A DNA stretch of 64,000 nt from DYJK01 sp040755055 (GCA_040755055.1 JBFMBS010000001.1:144429-208428); one strand, 5' to 3'; shown: positions 1 to 9,151, numbered from the stretch's first letter. The notes: a model not told the origin generated them from the sequence alone. A program made the numbers and translations.

Positions 1-970
1 CAATTTCGGGTCTAAAATCAACTTGAGTTAGTGATGGTATAATTTCTTTCTTTTTGATTTTTGTATGTAAATATGAATCTGCAATATTACGTAGTGATGA
101 CTCTAATCTTGAGATCAATTCCTTGTTTGATTTTGACCAACTGTAGTTATTAACGACTTCTTGAAATGTATTGAAACCAAATATTGGAGGAACATGATCA
201 AGTATAGCCCTAATGATCATTGCTATCGAATATATATTCTTATGTTTTGCTGAATAATTAAGTTCTTTTAATAGCTGCCTTAATTTAGATAAATCATATT
301 GAGTACTATTTACATTATATAATTCTGAAATCCTTTCCGCAGATATGTAATCTGTAGTAAACCCCTCTGTAAAAGATTTTGTAATTGATTCCTTTTTCTT
401 GTCATCTCTTTCTTCAATTGATAATTTTAGAGCACAATATTCATCAAATAAATTAAAACGATTTTCACATAACTTTACACCATGATTCGTCAAATGAGTT
501 GTACTCATACCACCATCTGCAAATGCATATTCTACATAGTATTCGTCTTCTAAATATTCAACATGCCTAAGAATTTCCTCTTTACTTATGTTTAATATCC
601 CGGTTAAATTTCCTAATGTAAAGAATGCATGTTTTCCACCTTCTACCAAATAAGTTAAATACAATTTATAAAGAAGTATTCTGCGTACAAGTTTATTATG
701 AATCATTTCAAGATCATAAGTACCATCGGTGGGTTTCGGAAAGGATTGCGATATTTCAATTTCAACTTTATCAGTATCAAATCTAAAGTATGATAACAAT
801 GTATATTTCTTAACAAAATCATCTAAAATTGCTTCTAATTTATTTAAATCCTCTTCTCTCAACGTAGAAGCTAACAGCAATAATTGATTAGCCACAACGA
901 ATTTTGGAGTTTTATTTAATAATGCTAATTCAACTAAAGTTCTTAGAACATATTGACTAATTATATCCAT
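1..970 (-). CDS. Hypothetical protein, C-terminus cut by window edge
   Basis: An open frame of 323 codons runs from an ATG at 970 (MDIISQYVLRTL) off the left edge without a stop. Residues about 105-170 (LGNLTGILNISKEEILRHV...) look like a winged-helix module. The later part (AKHKNIYSIAMIIRAILDHV, then LISRLESSLRNIADSYLHTK) is a helical domain of a type I associate only loosely with HEPN-like proteins. I do not recognise a named family. It is the second gene of a leftward pair; an attC-like site lies between its start and the stop of the upstream gene, so it is probably a cassette gene with its own short leader. Function unknown; a role in phage defence is a guess from the context. Confidence 0.6.
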   Translation of the reverse strand, partial: MDIISQYVLRTLVELALLNKTPKFVVANQLLLLASTLREEDLNKLEAILDDFVKKYTLLSYFRFDTDKVEIEISQSFPKPTDGTYDLEMIHNKLVRRILLYKLYLTYLVEGGKHAFFTLGNLTGILNISKEEILRHVEYLEDEYYVEYAFADGGMSTTHLTNHGVKLCENRFNLFDEYCALKLSIEERDDKKKESITKSFTEGFTTDYISAERISELYNVNSTQYDLSKLRQLLKELNYSAKHKNIYSIAMIIRAILDHVPPIFGFNTFQEVVNNYSWSKSNKELISRLESSLRNIADSYLHTKIKKKEIIPSLTQVDFRPEI

Positions 971-997
971 ATATTATTACTGTATAATTGTGTGATT

Positions 998-1170
998 GTT
1001 AAACTGCCGTCCAATATAGCAATGCAGCTTTGAAAAACTCCGCCGAAATTATTTATAATTTTGTTTTGTTAACTACATTTAAAGAGCAACTAACTTTTGT
1101 CAACCAACTTTATAATTACACAAATGCAGCTCTGAAAACGCTGTCCGTGTTGAGCGGCTGGTTATAAGCA
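998..1170 (-). other. attC-like integron recombination site
   Basis: Read on the minus strand, the region just after the stop at 1173 begins GCTTATAAC-CA-GCCG-CT-CAA and ends, about 150 bases on, TTG-GA-CGGC-A-GTTTAAC. The two ends fold on each other: AAC with GTT, GCCG with CGGC, CAA with TTG, with small mismatched bulges between. That is the R''-L'' / L'-R' layout of an attC site. The middle holds an imperfect direct repeat (1020-1043 and 1122-1146, sharing TGCAGCT followed by TGAAAA) and no gene. The GCTTATAAC end is the mirror of GTTATAAGC in front of the gene at 1173-2303, as expected for the two ends of one cassette. No integrase gene is in view. Confidence 0.45.
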
Positions 1171-1172
1171 AA

Positions 1173-2303
1173 TCACTTAATATAAAAACGAATTTGATCT
1201 AGCAATAAAATAGCTTGCAATGCTCTTGATTTATTATAATCTGACACTTCTGCTACTCCGTGTGATACAGTATGTCGAGATAAATCAATATTTCCAGAAC
1301 TTAAATCAAAATTTTTAAAAAAGTATTTATCGATGTATTCGTAGAAGTGGCTTGAAAAACCTAATGAATCAGGAGTAGAAAAATTTCGAATAGCTTTATC
1401 TCGCACAAAACTACTCAATTCCTTAAATGTAGGTTTCCTATTTTTTTCGGCAAAGAATTCTAATCTTAAGATGCCTTCAATTTGGGTATATAAATTATGA
1501 ATAGAATTAATGAATCCACTCTTTGAATTTTCGAGGTAAGCGTTAATTCCAGCTTCGATAATTTCTTTTTTATCAATGTATTTCTTATTTGCCCACCAAT
1601 ATTTTGTAATATTTGATATTCTAGTTGCATCAAATCTTGACACCCATTCGTCGATTTTATCATACCACTCATTTTCATAAAGTGTGGAAAGCTCTTGATA
1701 ATCTTTATCTAATAATTGAATAAAAGGGAACCAACCATCATTTATCATTTTCTCAAAAAGAACTGAATTTTGTAAAATTGAATATTCTTTTTCGAATAAC
1801 AGCGATCTATGTAGAATACCGAGTTCAGTATATAATTCAACTAAATTGAGTTTTTTATTTTCTCGTTCAAATCCAGTATTTGCGTGAAAATCAAAATAAA
1901 GACCAAACTTCCAACCAACTCTATTTAAAAAAATAATTTGATCGTTTTCGGCAATATTCACATCAGGAAATTTCATTTCATTTATGTCAGCAATATCCTT
2001 TTTGAAAACGGGACTCCCTTTTTCAATATTCTCTTTTGCTCGAATAGAATACATAATTTGAAAATCGTTTATATAAATGTCTGCACTTTTATTAAAATGG
2101 CGAATAATTAGTAACCTATTGCAATCTTCTGGACGTATAAGATTTGAAAGATAAATATTATGTAATTGTTGAATGGAATCATAAAACTCAACATTGTCAG
2201 ATGTCATCATACCTTTAAAAGCAACAGGGACCTTTTCTCCTTCCCTTGCAGCTTTAAGAGCTATACCTCCAATATCAGGCGTGTTATTCTTTTTAGTATG
2301 CAT
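1173..2303 (-). CDS. Hypothetical cassette-like gene with C-terminal HEPN-type motif
   Basis: A 376-residue soluble protein with no signal peptide or membrane segment. Near the C-terminus it has SRHTVSHG followed by a long helix (NKSRALQAILLLDQIRFYIK). R-x4-H followed by a helix is the pattern of HEPN domains, many of which are RNases in toxin or anti-phage systems. The N-terminal two thirds are not recognised. The gene sits alone between GTTATAAGCAAA (minus strand, 2323-2312) and TTTGCTTATAAC (1172-1161), a perfect 12-bp inverted repeat, and is followed by the attC-like site, so it looks like an integron gene cassette. The HEPN assignment is a motif match only. Confidence 0.6.
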   Translation of the reverse strand: MHTKKNNTPDIGGIALKAAREGEKVPVAFKGMMTSDNVEFYDSIQQLHNIYLSNLIRPEDCNRLLIIRHFNKSADIYINDFQIMYSIRAKENIEKGSPVFKKDIADINEMKFPDVNIAENDQIIFLNRVGWKFGLYFDFHANTGFERENKKLNLVELYTELGILHRSLLFEKEYSILQNSVLFEKMINDGWFPFIQLLDKDYQELSTLYENEWYDKIDEWVSRFDATRISNITKYWWANKKYIDKKEIIEAGINAYLENSKSGFINSIHNLYTQIEGILRLEFFAEKNRKPTFKELSSFVRDKAIRNFSTPDSLGFSSHFYEYIDKYFFKNFDLSSGNIDLSRHTVSHGVAEVSDYNKSRALQAILLLDQIRFYIK

Positions 2304-2726
2304 AATTTATTTTTGCTTATAACTATTAATTAAACCGCCACTGGATATTTTGTCTCACGTATGATATCCAGCAGCATTTATTTAGCTTTTACTAAAAATC
2401 TGTAATTGTTTGCTTACTCTCATGCACATCTATTTTCAAGAAAAATTTCCGTTATAAAAATAGAATGTTGGTATGGGAATGTTTTTGAGGAAAGCTTGGG
2501 GGAGCAGAAATCCAGCATAGATCGGTTGAGAATTCAAACATAAACCACCAACAAATCTGAACTCAAATTAATGCACAGAGTAAGAAAAATCAATAAGCTC
2601 AGGCAAAAAATGTAAAAAGTAAGAGGCGAGATGCGAGAGGGAAAAAGCAATGTTGAATCAGCCTCCGGCTAACAAGTTGAAAACGGAGCTAACGGCTTCC
2701 GTTGCTATAAGCTCTTTAACTTTCAC
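2304..2726. other. Gene-free stretch with cassette boundary hairpin
   Basis: No gene of convincing length is seen. At 2341-2371 CTGGATAT pairs with ATATCCAG around a 15-base loop, and next to it on the minus strand is GGCGGTTTAAT (2339-2329), resembling CGGCAGTTTAAC at the end of the attC-like site near 1000. This may be the left half of another attC or an attI-type boundary, but the outer R'' half was not found. Further right (2680-2705) is a weak hairpin, AACGGA/TCCGTT, downstream of the PD40 gene, which could serve as a terminator. Confidence 0.35.
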
Positions 2727-3749
2727 TTATCGAGTTTTTGCTTTAAGCAGATCAATTACTTTTGCATCGAACCAATAGATATCATAATTGCCGTTCTGCG
2801 GACTGTTTACAAGCTGTATCATCTTCCCGATAGTCTTTTGTTTGAAGAGTTCCTCGTTTGCTTTGCTGATTTTTTGTGCGGCAAAGAATAAATATTTTCC
2901 ATCGGGAGAAACCGATGCCGACATAGCAGTAGAACCTTTCATATTAATTTCGGGTCCAAACGAAACCGGTCCGCTCCAATTATCATTTTCATCCCTGAAA
3001 AAAATGTAATAGTTGGCAAAACCGGGATTGATTTCATTTTCGATCCCGTCAATACATGCAATTAAAAAACTTTCATCCGGCGAAATGAATGCATTATAGA
3101 TGCTTGTTCCATCGCGGTTGATTACCGCCGGTAATCTTTCCGGCAGCAGATACAAACCATCTTTCATTTCAGCACGGTAAAGCACGGGTTTCTTTGTCTG
3201 CAAGTCATTGGCGGTAAAATAAATCGTTCCGTCCTTTGTGAACGAAGGATAGTATTGTGCGTTACCGCGGTTTATCATCGTGTCCATGTACGGCTCGTCC
3301 CAGCTACCGTCCGGATTTCTAACCGAAGTCCAAATGTTTTGGTAAGTCCATCTTGGCTTAGGTTCTTTTCCTTTAGGAGGACGAGTTGATAAATAAGAAA
3401 TCTTGTTTCCGTCCGGCGAAAGACACGGTTCAAGGAAGAAATAATTATCCTCTTTCGCAAACTGCGCCGCTTCGGGTTCTGTCCATATTCCGTTTACAAG
3501 TTTTGTCGCCATTATTGTGATATGTCTTCCGGTGAGCAAACCAAAGTAGATCTCTTTGCCGTCCGGGGAGATGGTAACATCTCTTTCATTAAAGCCGGTA
3601 CAAACGATTCCCGGTGCAAATAATTCGGGAACGATGCCGGGCGGTTTCTGCCCCAGGTACTCTCCGCTTAAATTCGGGAATGTTTTTGATGATTGAGCCG
3701 GAAGAGTTGTAAAGAGAATAATCAAGAAGAAAAAAATATATGGTTTCAT
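2727..3749 (-). CDS. Secreted PD40/WD40-like beta-propeller protein (TolB-like)
   Basis: A 340-residue protein starting with a signal peptide (KPYIFFFLIILFTTLPAQS). It then carries a series of PD40 repeats: SPDGKEIYFG near residue 62, SPDGNKISYLS near 112, SFTKDGTIYFTAND near 170, SPDESFLIACID near 223 and SPDGKYLFFAA near 282. This repeat forms a beta-propeller that generally binds ligands or peptides in the periplasm. It is the last gene of a compact leftward run, 10 bases after the LytTR regulator, so its expression is probably tied to that two-component pair. No catalytic residues can be named. Family assignment is firm; the ligand is unknown. Confidence 0.8.
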   Translation of the reverse strand: MKPYIFFFLIILFTTLPAQSSKTFPNLSGEYLGQKPPGIVPELFAPGIVCTGFNERDVTISPDGKEIYFGLLTGRHITIMATKLVNGIWTEPEAAQFAKEDNYFFLEPCLSPDGNKISYLSTRPPKGKEPKPRWTYQNIWTSVRNPDGSWDEPYMDTMINRGNAQYYPSFTKDGTIYFTANDLQTKKPVLYRAEMKDGLYLLPERLPAVINRDGTSIYNAFISPDESFLIACIDGIENEINPGFANYYIFFRDENDNWSGPVSFGPEINMKGSTAMSASVSPDGKYLFFAAQKISKANEELFKQKTIGKMIQLVNSPQNGNYDIYWFDAKVIDLLKAKTR

Positions 3750-3759
3750 CGGCGACTCC

Positions 3760-4482
3760 TTATAAAGATTCCTTCAGTTTTATAAAATACCGCTTACTTA
3801 ATGTAAAGGATGTATTAGAATTTTTTAAATGCACCTTAGCGACACCGCTGATCCGCTTTTCAATCTTATCGACAAAATTAATATTTATAATTGTCGATCT
3901 GTGTATGCGTACAAATTCTTTCCCGGGTAAAATACTTCCCCACAATTTCATCGACCTCAATACTGTAAGTTTGGAATCATTATCAAAGTTAACAACAGAA
4001 TAGTCGCCCTTTGATGAGATCGAAACGATAGTGGAGATTTTAGCAAGTTTCATTTTTGAACCGGATGAAAGAAGGATTCTATCATCATAATCGTACCGTT
4101 GTTGTTTTATCTCGCGGTTTCCGTGATTACCAATAATTTTTTCGATGGTTTGCTTAAGGCGTTCCGGCGATATCGGCTTGAGTAGATAATCGAGCGCATT
4201 AACGTCAAAAGCTCTTAGTGCATACTGATCATGTGCAGTAACAAAGACTACATGCGATTTAATATCCGCCGCTTCAAATAGATCGAACCCCGATTCGCCC
4301 GGCATCTGGACATCAAGAAAAATAATATCGGGACTAGTCCGGTTAACAAGTTCAACGGCTTTTTGTATAGAATTTGCTTCGCCGACAACTTCAATCGACT
4401 CAAACGGAGAAAGATGATTTTGAAGAGCTTTTCTCGCGAGGCGCTCATCATCTACTATAATAGCACTATATTTTTTCATCAC
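3760..4482 (-). CDS. LytTR-family response regulator
   Basis: A 240-residue regulator. The receiver domain (about 4-120) has the acidic pair in IIVDDERLA, the phospho-acceptor D57 in IIFLDVQMPG and the conserved lysine in LLKPISPERL. A LytTR DNA-binding domain occupies about 135-240 (VSISSKGDYSVVNF, then GKEFVRIHRSTIININFV). Proteins of this design bind paired direct repeats upstream of targets. Its start overlaps the end of the sensor kinase by 17 bases, so the two are translated together and surely form a pair. The target genes cannot be read from the sequence; the following PD40 gene is a likely member of the same operon. Confidence 0.92.
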   Translation of the reverse strand: MMKKYSAIIVDDERLARKALQNHLSPFESIEVVGEANSIQKAVELVNRTSPDIIFLDVQMPGESGFDLFEAADIKSHVVFVTAHDQYALRAFDVNALDYLLKPISPERLKQTIEKIIGNHGNREIKQQRYDYDDRILLSSGSKMKLAKISTIVSISSKGDYSVVNFDNDSKLTVLRSMKLWGSILPGKEFVRIHRSTIININFVDKIEKRISGVAKVHLKNSNTSFTLSKRYFIKLKESL

Positions 4483-5569
4483 TTCTACATTCTATAATAA
4501 TTGAGACTGTTACCGAATCATCCGATTTAATGATTTCAAAACCATGTTTATCGCCGTAAATATATTCCAATCTCGACTTAATATTGTTTAGTCCGAAACC
4601 GGTACAAACACTTTCACTATCGTCAAATCTCTCCTTCTCTGCCCAGTGACCGCTATTGGTTACGCTAATTAAAAGTTTGCCTCCTTCAAGAACACTTTTA
4701 ATAGTTATTATCAGCGGAGGGCGACTGGTTTTCACTCCGTACTTAACGGCATTTTCAACAAGCGGATTCAGTATAAACACCGGGACCTGAACCTCAAGAG
4801 CTTTTTCATCTATGTCGTAGTTGACAATTAAGTTTTCCTCGTATCTAATTTTTTCAATATCGAGATAATTATTAACCGCATCGAGTTCTACCGAAAGCTT
4901 ATTATATGACTCATTATTTCTCAGTAAAGAATATCTGTAATAATTAGAGAGAGCAGCTACTACTTTCTGTGCGGTGGATTTATTCTCTTCTATAAGGACA
5001 ATCAACGAGTTAAGCGTATTGAAAAGAAAATGCGGATTTACCTGGTACCGGAGCGCATGTAGATTCGCTTCGAGCAATTTCTTCTCTGTTTTTTCTACCA
5101 ACAGTTTTTCTTCATTCGTTTTCATCCAGTGTTTTATTCCGAAGTAAAGTGAACCCCAGGCAATCATTAACGGGTAATGATATGAAATGATATAAAGCAT
5201 GTTCCGGAACCTGAATGCACTTTTAATATAATTTTGGTATGAGATGCCCTGGAAAAAATAATTTATGTTGACTGACAGAATATATAAAAAAGTTATTGCT
5301 GCAAATGATGCGACAATTATCATAACAACTGTCCGGGTGATTTCCTTGTACTTGCCGCCAAACCATTTGTAGAATTTCCTTAGAATGATTGTACAAAAAT
5401 AAACTACCAGCCATTGCAGTGTATTCGAGAAGAAAGATTTGAGAGATGTTATGTGGCCTATTATTATCGACGTTATGTTATCATAAACTATAAATAAACC
5501 CAAGCCAACCGTATTAACTATATGAAATACCGGGTAACGAGAGATAAGTTTGGAGATATTAGTTTTCAT
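4466..5569 (-). CDS. LytS/YehU-type sensor histidine kinase
   Basis: A 367-residue membrane kinase. The N-terminal half (about 10-165) has four hydrophobic helices; a short coiled coil follows. The His_kinase domain has the phosphorylated histidine in RYQVNPHFLFNTLNSL, the N-box in LNPLVENAVKYG and the G-box in GFGLNNIKSRLEYIYG. This is the short-linker class that partners LytTR regulators, and its gene overlaps such a regulator by 17 bases. There is no large periplasmic sensor domain, so the signal is probably sensed inside or near the membrane. It lies 39 bases after the YD-repeat protein gene. Confidence 0.92.
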   Translation of the reverse strand: MKTNISKLISRYPVFHIVNTVGLGLFIVYDNITSIIIGHITSLKSFFSNTLQWLVVYFCTIILRKFYKWFGGKYKEITRTVVMIIVASFAAITFLYILSVNINYFFQGISYQNYIKSAFRFRNMLYIISYHYPLMIAWGSLYFGIKHWMKTNEEKLLVEKTEKKLLEANLHALRYQVNPHFLFNTLNSLIVLIEENKSTAQKVVAALSNYYRYSLLRNNESYNKLSVELDAVNNYLDIEKIRYEENLIVNYDIDEKALEVQVPVFILNPLVENAVKYGVKTSRPPLIITIKSVLEGGKLLISVTNSGHWAEKERFDDSESVCTGFGLNNIKSRLEYIYGDKHGFEIIKSDDSVTVSIIIECRSDEKI

Positions 5570-5608
5570 CCCGTCAAAAGGATTTTATCAAATCCGGCTA
5601 ATTAGAAC

Positions 5609-6805
5609 TTAATAAAAATAAGAATATACTTGTTCCGAACCATCTGAAAATTTCCAAATGATTTTTTTCAGTAATGATGCCGTGTCGTATTCGAATACAA
5701 CATCGGCGGTGAATCCCTTTTTATCTTTGTAGAAACCTTTTACCGGTAAACCATCCTTCCCGTTTTCAAATGTTATAGTTCCGTTCAGCCACAAATCCGA
5801 GTTGTCGTACTCACCACTAGATAGTAATCCGGCAGAATCGTAATGGAATATCTCCCTCCCATATTTTTTATCGCTCATAAAAAACTCTTTTTCCACCATC
5901 TTCCGGTTCTCATTATATCTATATCTAAAAAGTGCATTTTTATTATTTGAATACCTTCTAAATGTTCTCACAAGTGTCCCGTCACCGGCATAAATGTAAT
6001 ATGTGTCGGTCCAGAATCCGTCCGATCTCTCAAACAATTTTTTAATAAGTTTTCCCGATGAACTATAAGAATAATATGAAGGTCCGCTTATTTTATCTCC
6101 GTAGCTGTAGTCCTCTTTGTTCACCAGCACCTTAAGATTTACCGCAAACGGGTTCGGGTTGGAATAAACAATTTCTTTTCCGTCATCGTGTTTGTAATAC
6201 TCATAAATGAATGTCTGTTTCCATCCCGGGTCAAATTCCCAAACTTCTTTTGTTAGGTTTCCGCTGCTATCGTATTGATAGAATATTTTAGCGCGGCTTT
6301 TTTCGTTCTGGAACAACTCGCCTTTTTCTTTCTGTCCGTTCGGATTATAATATATTTTGATTACACCGTTTAACCACCCGTTATAAGCGCTGCAGTTTAT
6401 TTGTACAAGTTGATTTGCGGAATTGTATTCGAAAGTTGTAACGCCTCTCGTCGTATCGAGTAGAATGAATTCTTCGCTTATAAGTCTGTTCTTGCCATCG
6501 TACTTAAAAAGCTGAACGGTGTTCTTATGGTCGGAATATTCTCTTACTTTTTTGATCATATTTCTATCATTGTCGTAAAAGTAAAAGTTAATTGAATATC
6601 TGTTCCCATTCACTAATTCCCAGGTGGCTACATTGTTTAACCCATTTTCATCATAATCGAAATGTGTAACTCCGTTTTCGCCGCTGCTGTTTTCATAAAT
6701 CAATTTCACTAATCGGAATTTTTCATTGCCGGAATCGTATGCCGTAAAATTAACGGACGAAAAAAGTATGACCATCGCGATAAATAATTTTAGATAATGT
6801 TTCAT
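5609..6805 (-). CDS. Secreted YD/RHS-like repeat protein
   Basis: A 398-residue exported protein with a signal peptide (KHYLKLFIAMVILFSSVNFTA). The rest is a run of about ten short aromatic-rich repeats of the type FxYDxxGxLxxxxxx, for example FKYDGKNRLISEEF, YQYDSSGNLTKEVW and FHYDSAGLLSSGEY. These resemble the YD repeats of RHS and teneurin shells, or MORN-like strands, but the protein is short and lacks an RHS core or toxin tail. A structural or binding role at the cell surface or periplasm is inferred. It sits between the flavoprotein gene (48 bases) and the sensor kinase gene (39 bases), all in one direction. Confidence 0.7.
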   Translation of the reverse strand: MKHYLKLFIAMVILFSSVNFTAYDSGNEKFRLVKLIYENSSGENGVTHFDYDENGLNNVATWELVNGNRYSINFYFYDNDRNMIKKVREYSDHKNTVQLFKYDGKNRLISEEFILLDTTRGVTTFEYNSANQLVQINCSAYNGWLNGVIKIYYNPNGQKEKGELFQNEKSRAKIFYQYDSSGNLTKEVWEFDPGWKQTFIYEYYKHDDGKEIVYSNPNPFAVNLKVLVNKEDYSYGDKISGPSYYSYSSSGKLIKKLFERSDGFWTDTYYIYAGDGTLVRTFRRYSNNKNALFRYRYNENRKMVEKEFFMSDKKYGREIFHYDSAGLLSSGEYDNSDLWLNGTITFENGKDGLPVKGFYKDKKGFTADVVFEYDTASLLKKIIWKFSDGSEQVYSYFY

Positions 6806-6853
6806 TTTTTTGCCTCTTCTATTTCTTTATCTGAGAGTAATTCTCGTCCGTTG

Positions 6854-7408
6854 TTATTTGATCCCGGTCTTCATTATCTGATACGAAAGTTGTTCAATGT
6901 TGTTTATTGCATCTCTATCGGCAATTGCATCACCGGCATTATAAGATTGTGACAAAACGTTCCCGATAAAATTAATTTCCAGTGTTCTAAAAATTCTTTT
7001 GAACATTTCCACTGTAAGATCGCAGTCACCGGCACCGCTTCCGGCGGATAATATCACCGCACCGTTCTTCCCGGCAAGTTTTTTATTTACAAAGTAGGGG
7101 CGCAAACGGTCAATAAGTAACTTCATTTTTGCAGTTGTACCAAACCAATAAATTGGTGTTCCAAACACTATTACATTGGCGTTTTCCATTTTTTCATACA
7201 GCAGATTTGCATCGTCATCAAGCACACAGCGCAAATCATTTTTTTTACATGAACGGCAATCAACGCACGGTTTTACTTCATAATCATACAAATAGGTTAA
7301 CGATGCTGAAGTTCCGCTTACGTTTAGCAAATCGCTCAAATATTTTGATAAGTAACTCGTGTTCCCACTTTTGCGCGGACTTCCGATTAATATTTCGGTC
7401 TGCTTCAT
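6854..7408 (-). CDS. NAD(P)H-dependent FMN reductase / flavodoxin-fold protein
   Basis: A 184-residue flavodoxin-fold protein. The phosphate-binding loop for FMN is GSPRKSGNTSYLSKYL at residues 9-24. CVDCRSCKK near residue 49 is the cysteine cluster found in the iron-sulfur flavoprotein relatives of this family, and VFGTPIYWFGTTAKMKLLIDR near 81 is the second FMN contact region. Such enzymes transfer electrons from NAD(P)H to quinones, azo compounds or unknown acceptors in the cytoplasm. It opens the compact leftward run that continues through the YD-repeat, kinase, regulator and PD40 genes, but nothing ties its activity to them biochemically. Confidence 0.85.
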   Translation of the reverse strand: MKQTEILIGSPRKSGNTSYLSKYLSDLLNVSGTSASLTYLYDYEVKPCVDCRSCKKNDLRCVLDDDANLLYEKMENANVIVFGTPIYWFGTTAKMKLLIDRLRPYFVNKKLAGKNGAVILSAGSGAGDCDLTVEMFKRIFRTLEINFIGNVLSQSYNAGDAIADRDAINNIEQLSYQIMKTGIK

Positions 7409-7628
7409 AATAATCCGTTACCACCAATATTTAACACTTAAAATAAAATGTTCTAATTTGCTTCCCATTTAGACTAATTACTTGCAATATAGTTATGCCA
7501 TTTACCGATAATATGGAACTCTTGTCGATATTATTTTATTAAGAAGTGATTGGAAGGTGTAATTCTTTGTGAAGTAAGATTCTAATCTTTTTAAGAGACT
7601 ACTCTAAAAATAGTGACCAAATCTCATA

Positions 7629-8849
7629 TTAATTTGCCGCGTCTTCTCTTGCGGTGCGGATCCATGCTTTGGTGTGTCCTTTGGTCATCAATTTGAAATA
7701 CAGAATCAATTTCCAGAGAGCAAATTTGGGTGCGTTTAAAAGTGCTTTGTAAGCCGATGCATCGGCTCGCGCCAAAAAAAGTCCTCCCAGCACATAAAAA
7801 ATTTGCAGTGCGAGAAACAAAATCCACATTATCAAAAAAAAGTTTGACGAAAGGATGCCGGCATAAGTGATCAGCCATGTTGCAAGTAGCATTACTGCCG
7901 TAATCAAAAAAAGATTTGTAAATGCCGGCGTTATCAACTCGACAAACGCATCAAAAATTTTGAAAGACTTTTTTCCGAGTGCTTCTTTCAACAATAAGAG
8001 AGAATACTTTTTAATAATCGGAAACCTTCCTAATTCCCATCGGGCCCTTTGCGATTCTGCATTCTGCGGTTTAGACGGCATCGACGCAAAAACTTTTGCT
8101 TCCGGTGCAAAGGTTACAGTTATCCCTTTCAACAATAAATTCAACCCGTATTCGAGATCCTCTGTTTGAGAATATGCAAGCCATGGATTTTTCCTTAGCA
8201 CATCTACATCAAAACACATTCCGTTTCCACGCAGACCGGCAGAGCAATTTAACATTTTTCTTCCGAGCGGTCTTGCATAATTGTACAAATACAAACCGAC
8301 TCGCGTGATCTCGGAACTCCACGCGCCAGGTTTCGGCTCTACAAGATCGGCACACTGGATTACCTGACTACCGTTATTGAGATAAGTATTTAAAACTTCC
8401 AAAATATTTTTTGATACAATAGTATCGGCATCTATAACAAGAAACGCGTTAAAATTTCTGCGGCTTTTCAGTAGAAGCTCGAAACACCATCTGAGCGCGT
8501 AACCTTTTCCGCGGAATTCCTTGCTCTCCCTTTCAAATACGATTGCACCGGCGCGTGATGCTCGAAGAAACGTTTCATCTGTACAATTATCCGCAACAAC
8601 AAACACCTGGAACAATTCTTTCGGGTAATCGACTGCTAATAAGTTTGCAGCGGTTTGTTCAATTACCCGTTCTTCGTTGTGTGCCGGGATTATAATTGCA
8701 AAACGGAATTGTTTTTGTTCGGTAACATCCGGCTTTGCCTTAACAACATTCATTCTATTCTTATACACAAATCCAAACAGAACCAATACCGACGAATAGA
8801 TTGTGAAGAATCCAACGGCGGTCAAACAAATTATTAATAGAATTGTCAC
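7629..8849 (-). CDS. Membrane glycosyltransferase family 2
   Basis: A 406-residue enzyme with an N-terminal membrane helix (ILLIICLTAVGFFTIYSSVLV) and three more near 290-370. The GT-A domain shows IIIPAHNEERVIEQT, VVADNCTDET, the metal-binding DAD in LVIDADT, the TED motif (SQTEDLEYGL) and QRARWELGRF, the R/QxxRW signature of processive or cellulose-synthase-like GT2 enzymes. It probably adds sugars from a nucleotide donor to a lipid-linked or growing exopolysaccharide at the cytoplasmic face. It is the last gene of the leftward exopolysaccharide group, separated from the GH9 gene by a repeat element. Confidence 0.88.
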   Translation of the reverse strand: MTILLIICLTAVGFFTIYSSVLVLFGFVYKNRMNVVKAKPDVTEQKQFRFAIIIPAHNEERVIEQTAANLLAVDYPKELFQVFVVADNCTDETFLRASRAGAIVFERESKEFRGKGYALRWCFELLLKSRRNFNAFLVIDADTIVSKNILEVLNTYLNNGSQVIQCADLVEPKPGAWSSEITRVGLYLYNYARPLGRKMLNCSAGLRGNGMCFDVDVLRKNPWLAYSQTEDLEYGLNLLLKGITVTFAPEAKVFASMPSKPQNAESQRARWELGRFPIIKKYSLLLLKEALGKKSFKIFDAFVELITPAFTNLFLITAVMLLATWLITYAGILSSNFFLIMWILFLALQIFYVLGGLFLARADASAYKALLNAPKFALWKLILYFKLMTKGHTKAWIRTAREDAAN

Positions 8850-8896
8850 TGTTTAAACTCCCCGATTTTTATTGTAATTCTTTTCTTTGCTTAGAG

Positions 8897-9151
8897 AAGT
8901 TACACAAGCTGTGTTTTAAATTACCCCGACATTTAAAGCGCGCAGCATAGCATAAATTTTGTTCTCCCTTTGCGATCTTTGCGATGTGCCTTGCGGGTCT
9001 CTGCGTGAAATTACTTAAAGATTATCACGCAAACTTGTCCGCCTCCGGCGGAGTGCGCAAAGAAAACGCAGAGTGCGCTGAGAGTTTTGCAACTAACTCC
9101 GAAGGTCGTAGCAATTAAAAAATTACCAACATAAATTTTACGCAATCTCAG
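8897..9151. repeat. MITE-like hairpin element, copy A
   Basis: A gene-free stretch of about 250 bases that is related along its length to 38140-38367. Shared blocks are ACACAAG(C/T)TGTGT near the left end, TTTGTT..TCCCTTTG(C/T)GATCTTT in the middle, ACGCAGAGTG right of centre, and a right end with CGCAA or CGTAA followed by TCAGT(T)A. The middle folds into a long imperfect hairpin (CTTTGCG... pairing with ...CGCAAAG). The ends are imperfect inverted repeats around GTTACrCA. The right end supplies the TGA stop of the GH9 reading frame at 9148-9150. No ORF is present, so any movement would need a helper transposase elsewhere. Confidence 0.5.

Noticed and set aside
2380..2700. Further attC sites or an integrase next to the cassette boundary
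   Set aside because: No integrase ORF and no second R'' half with the expected mirror were found in this stretch.
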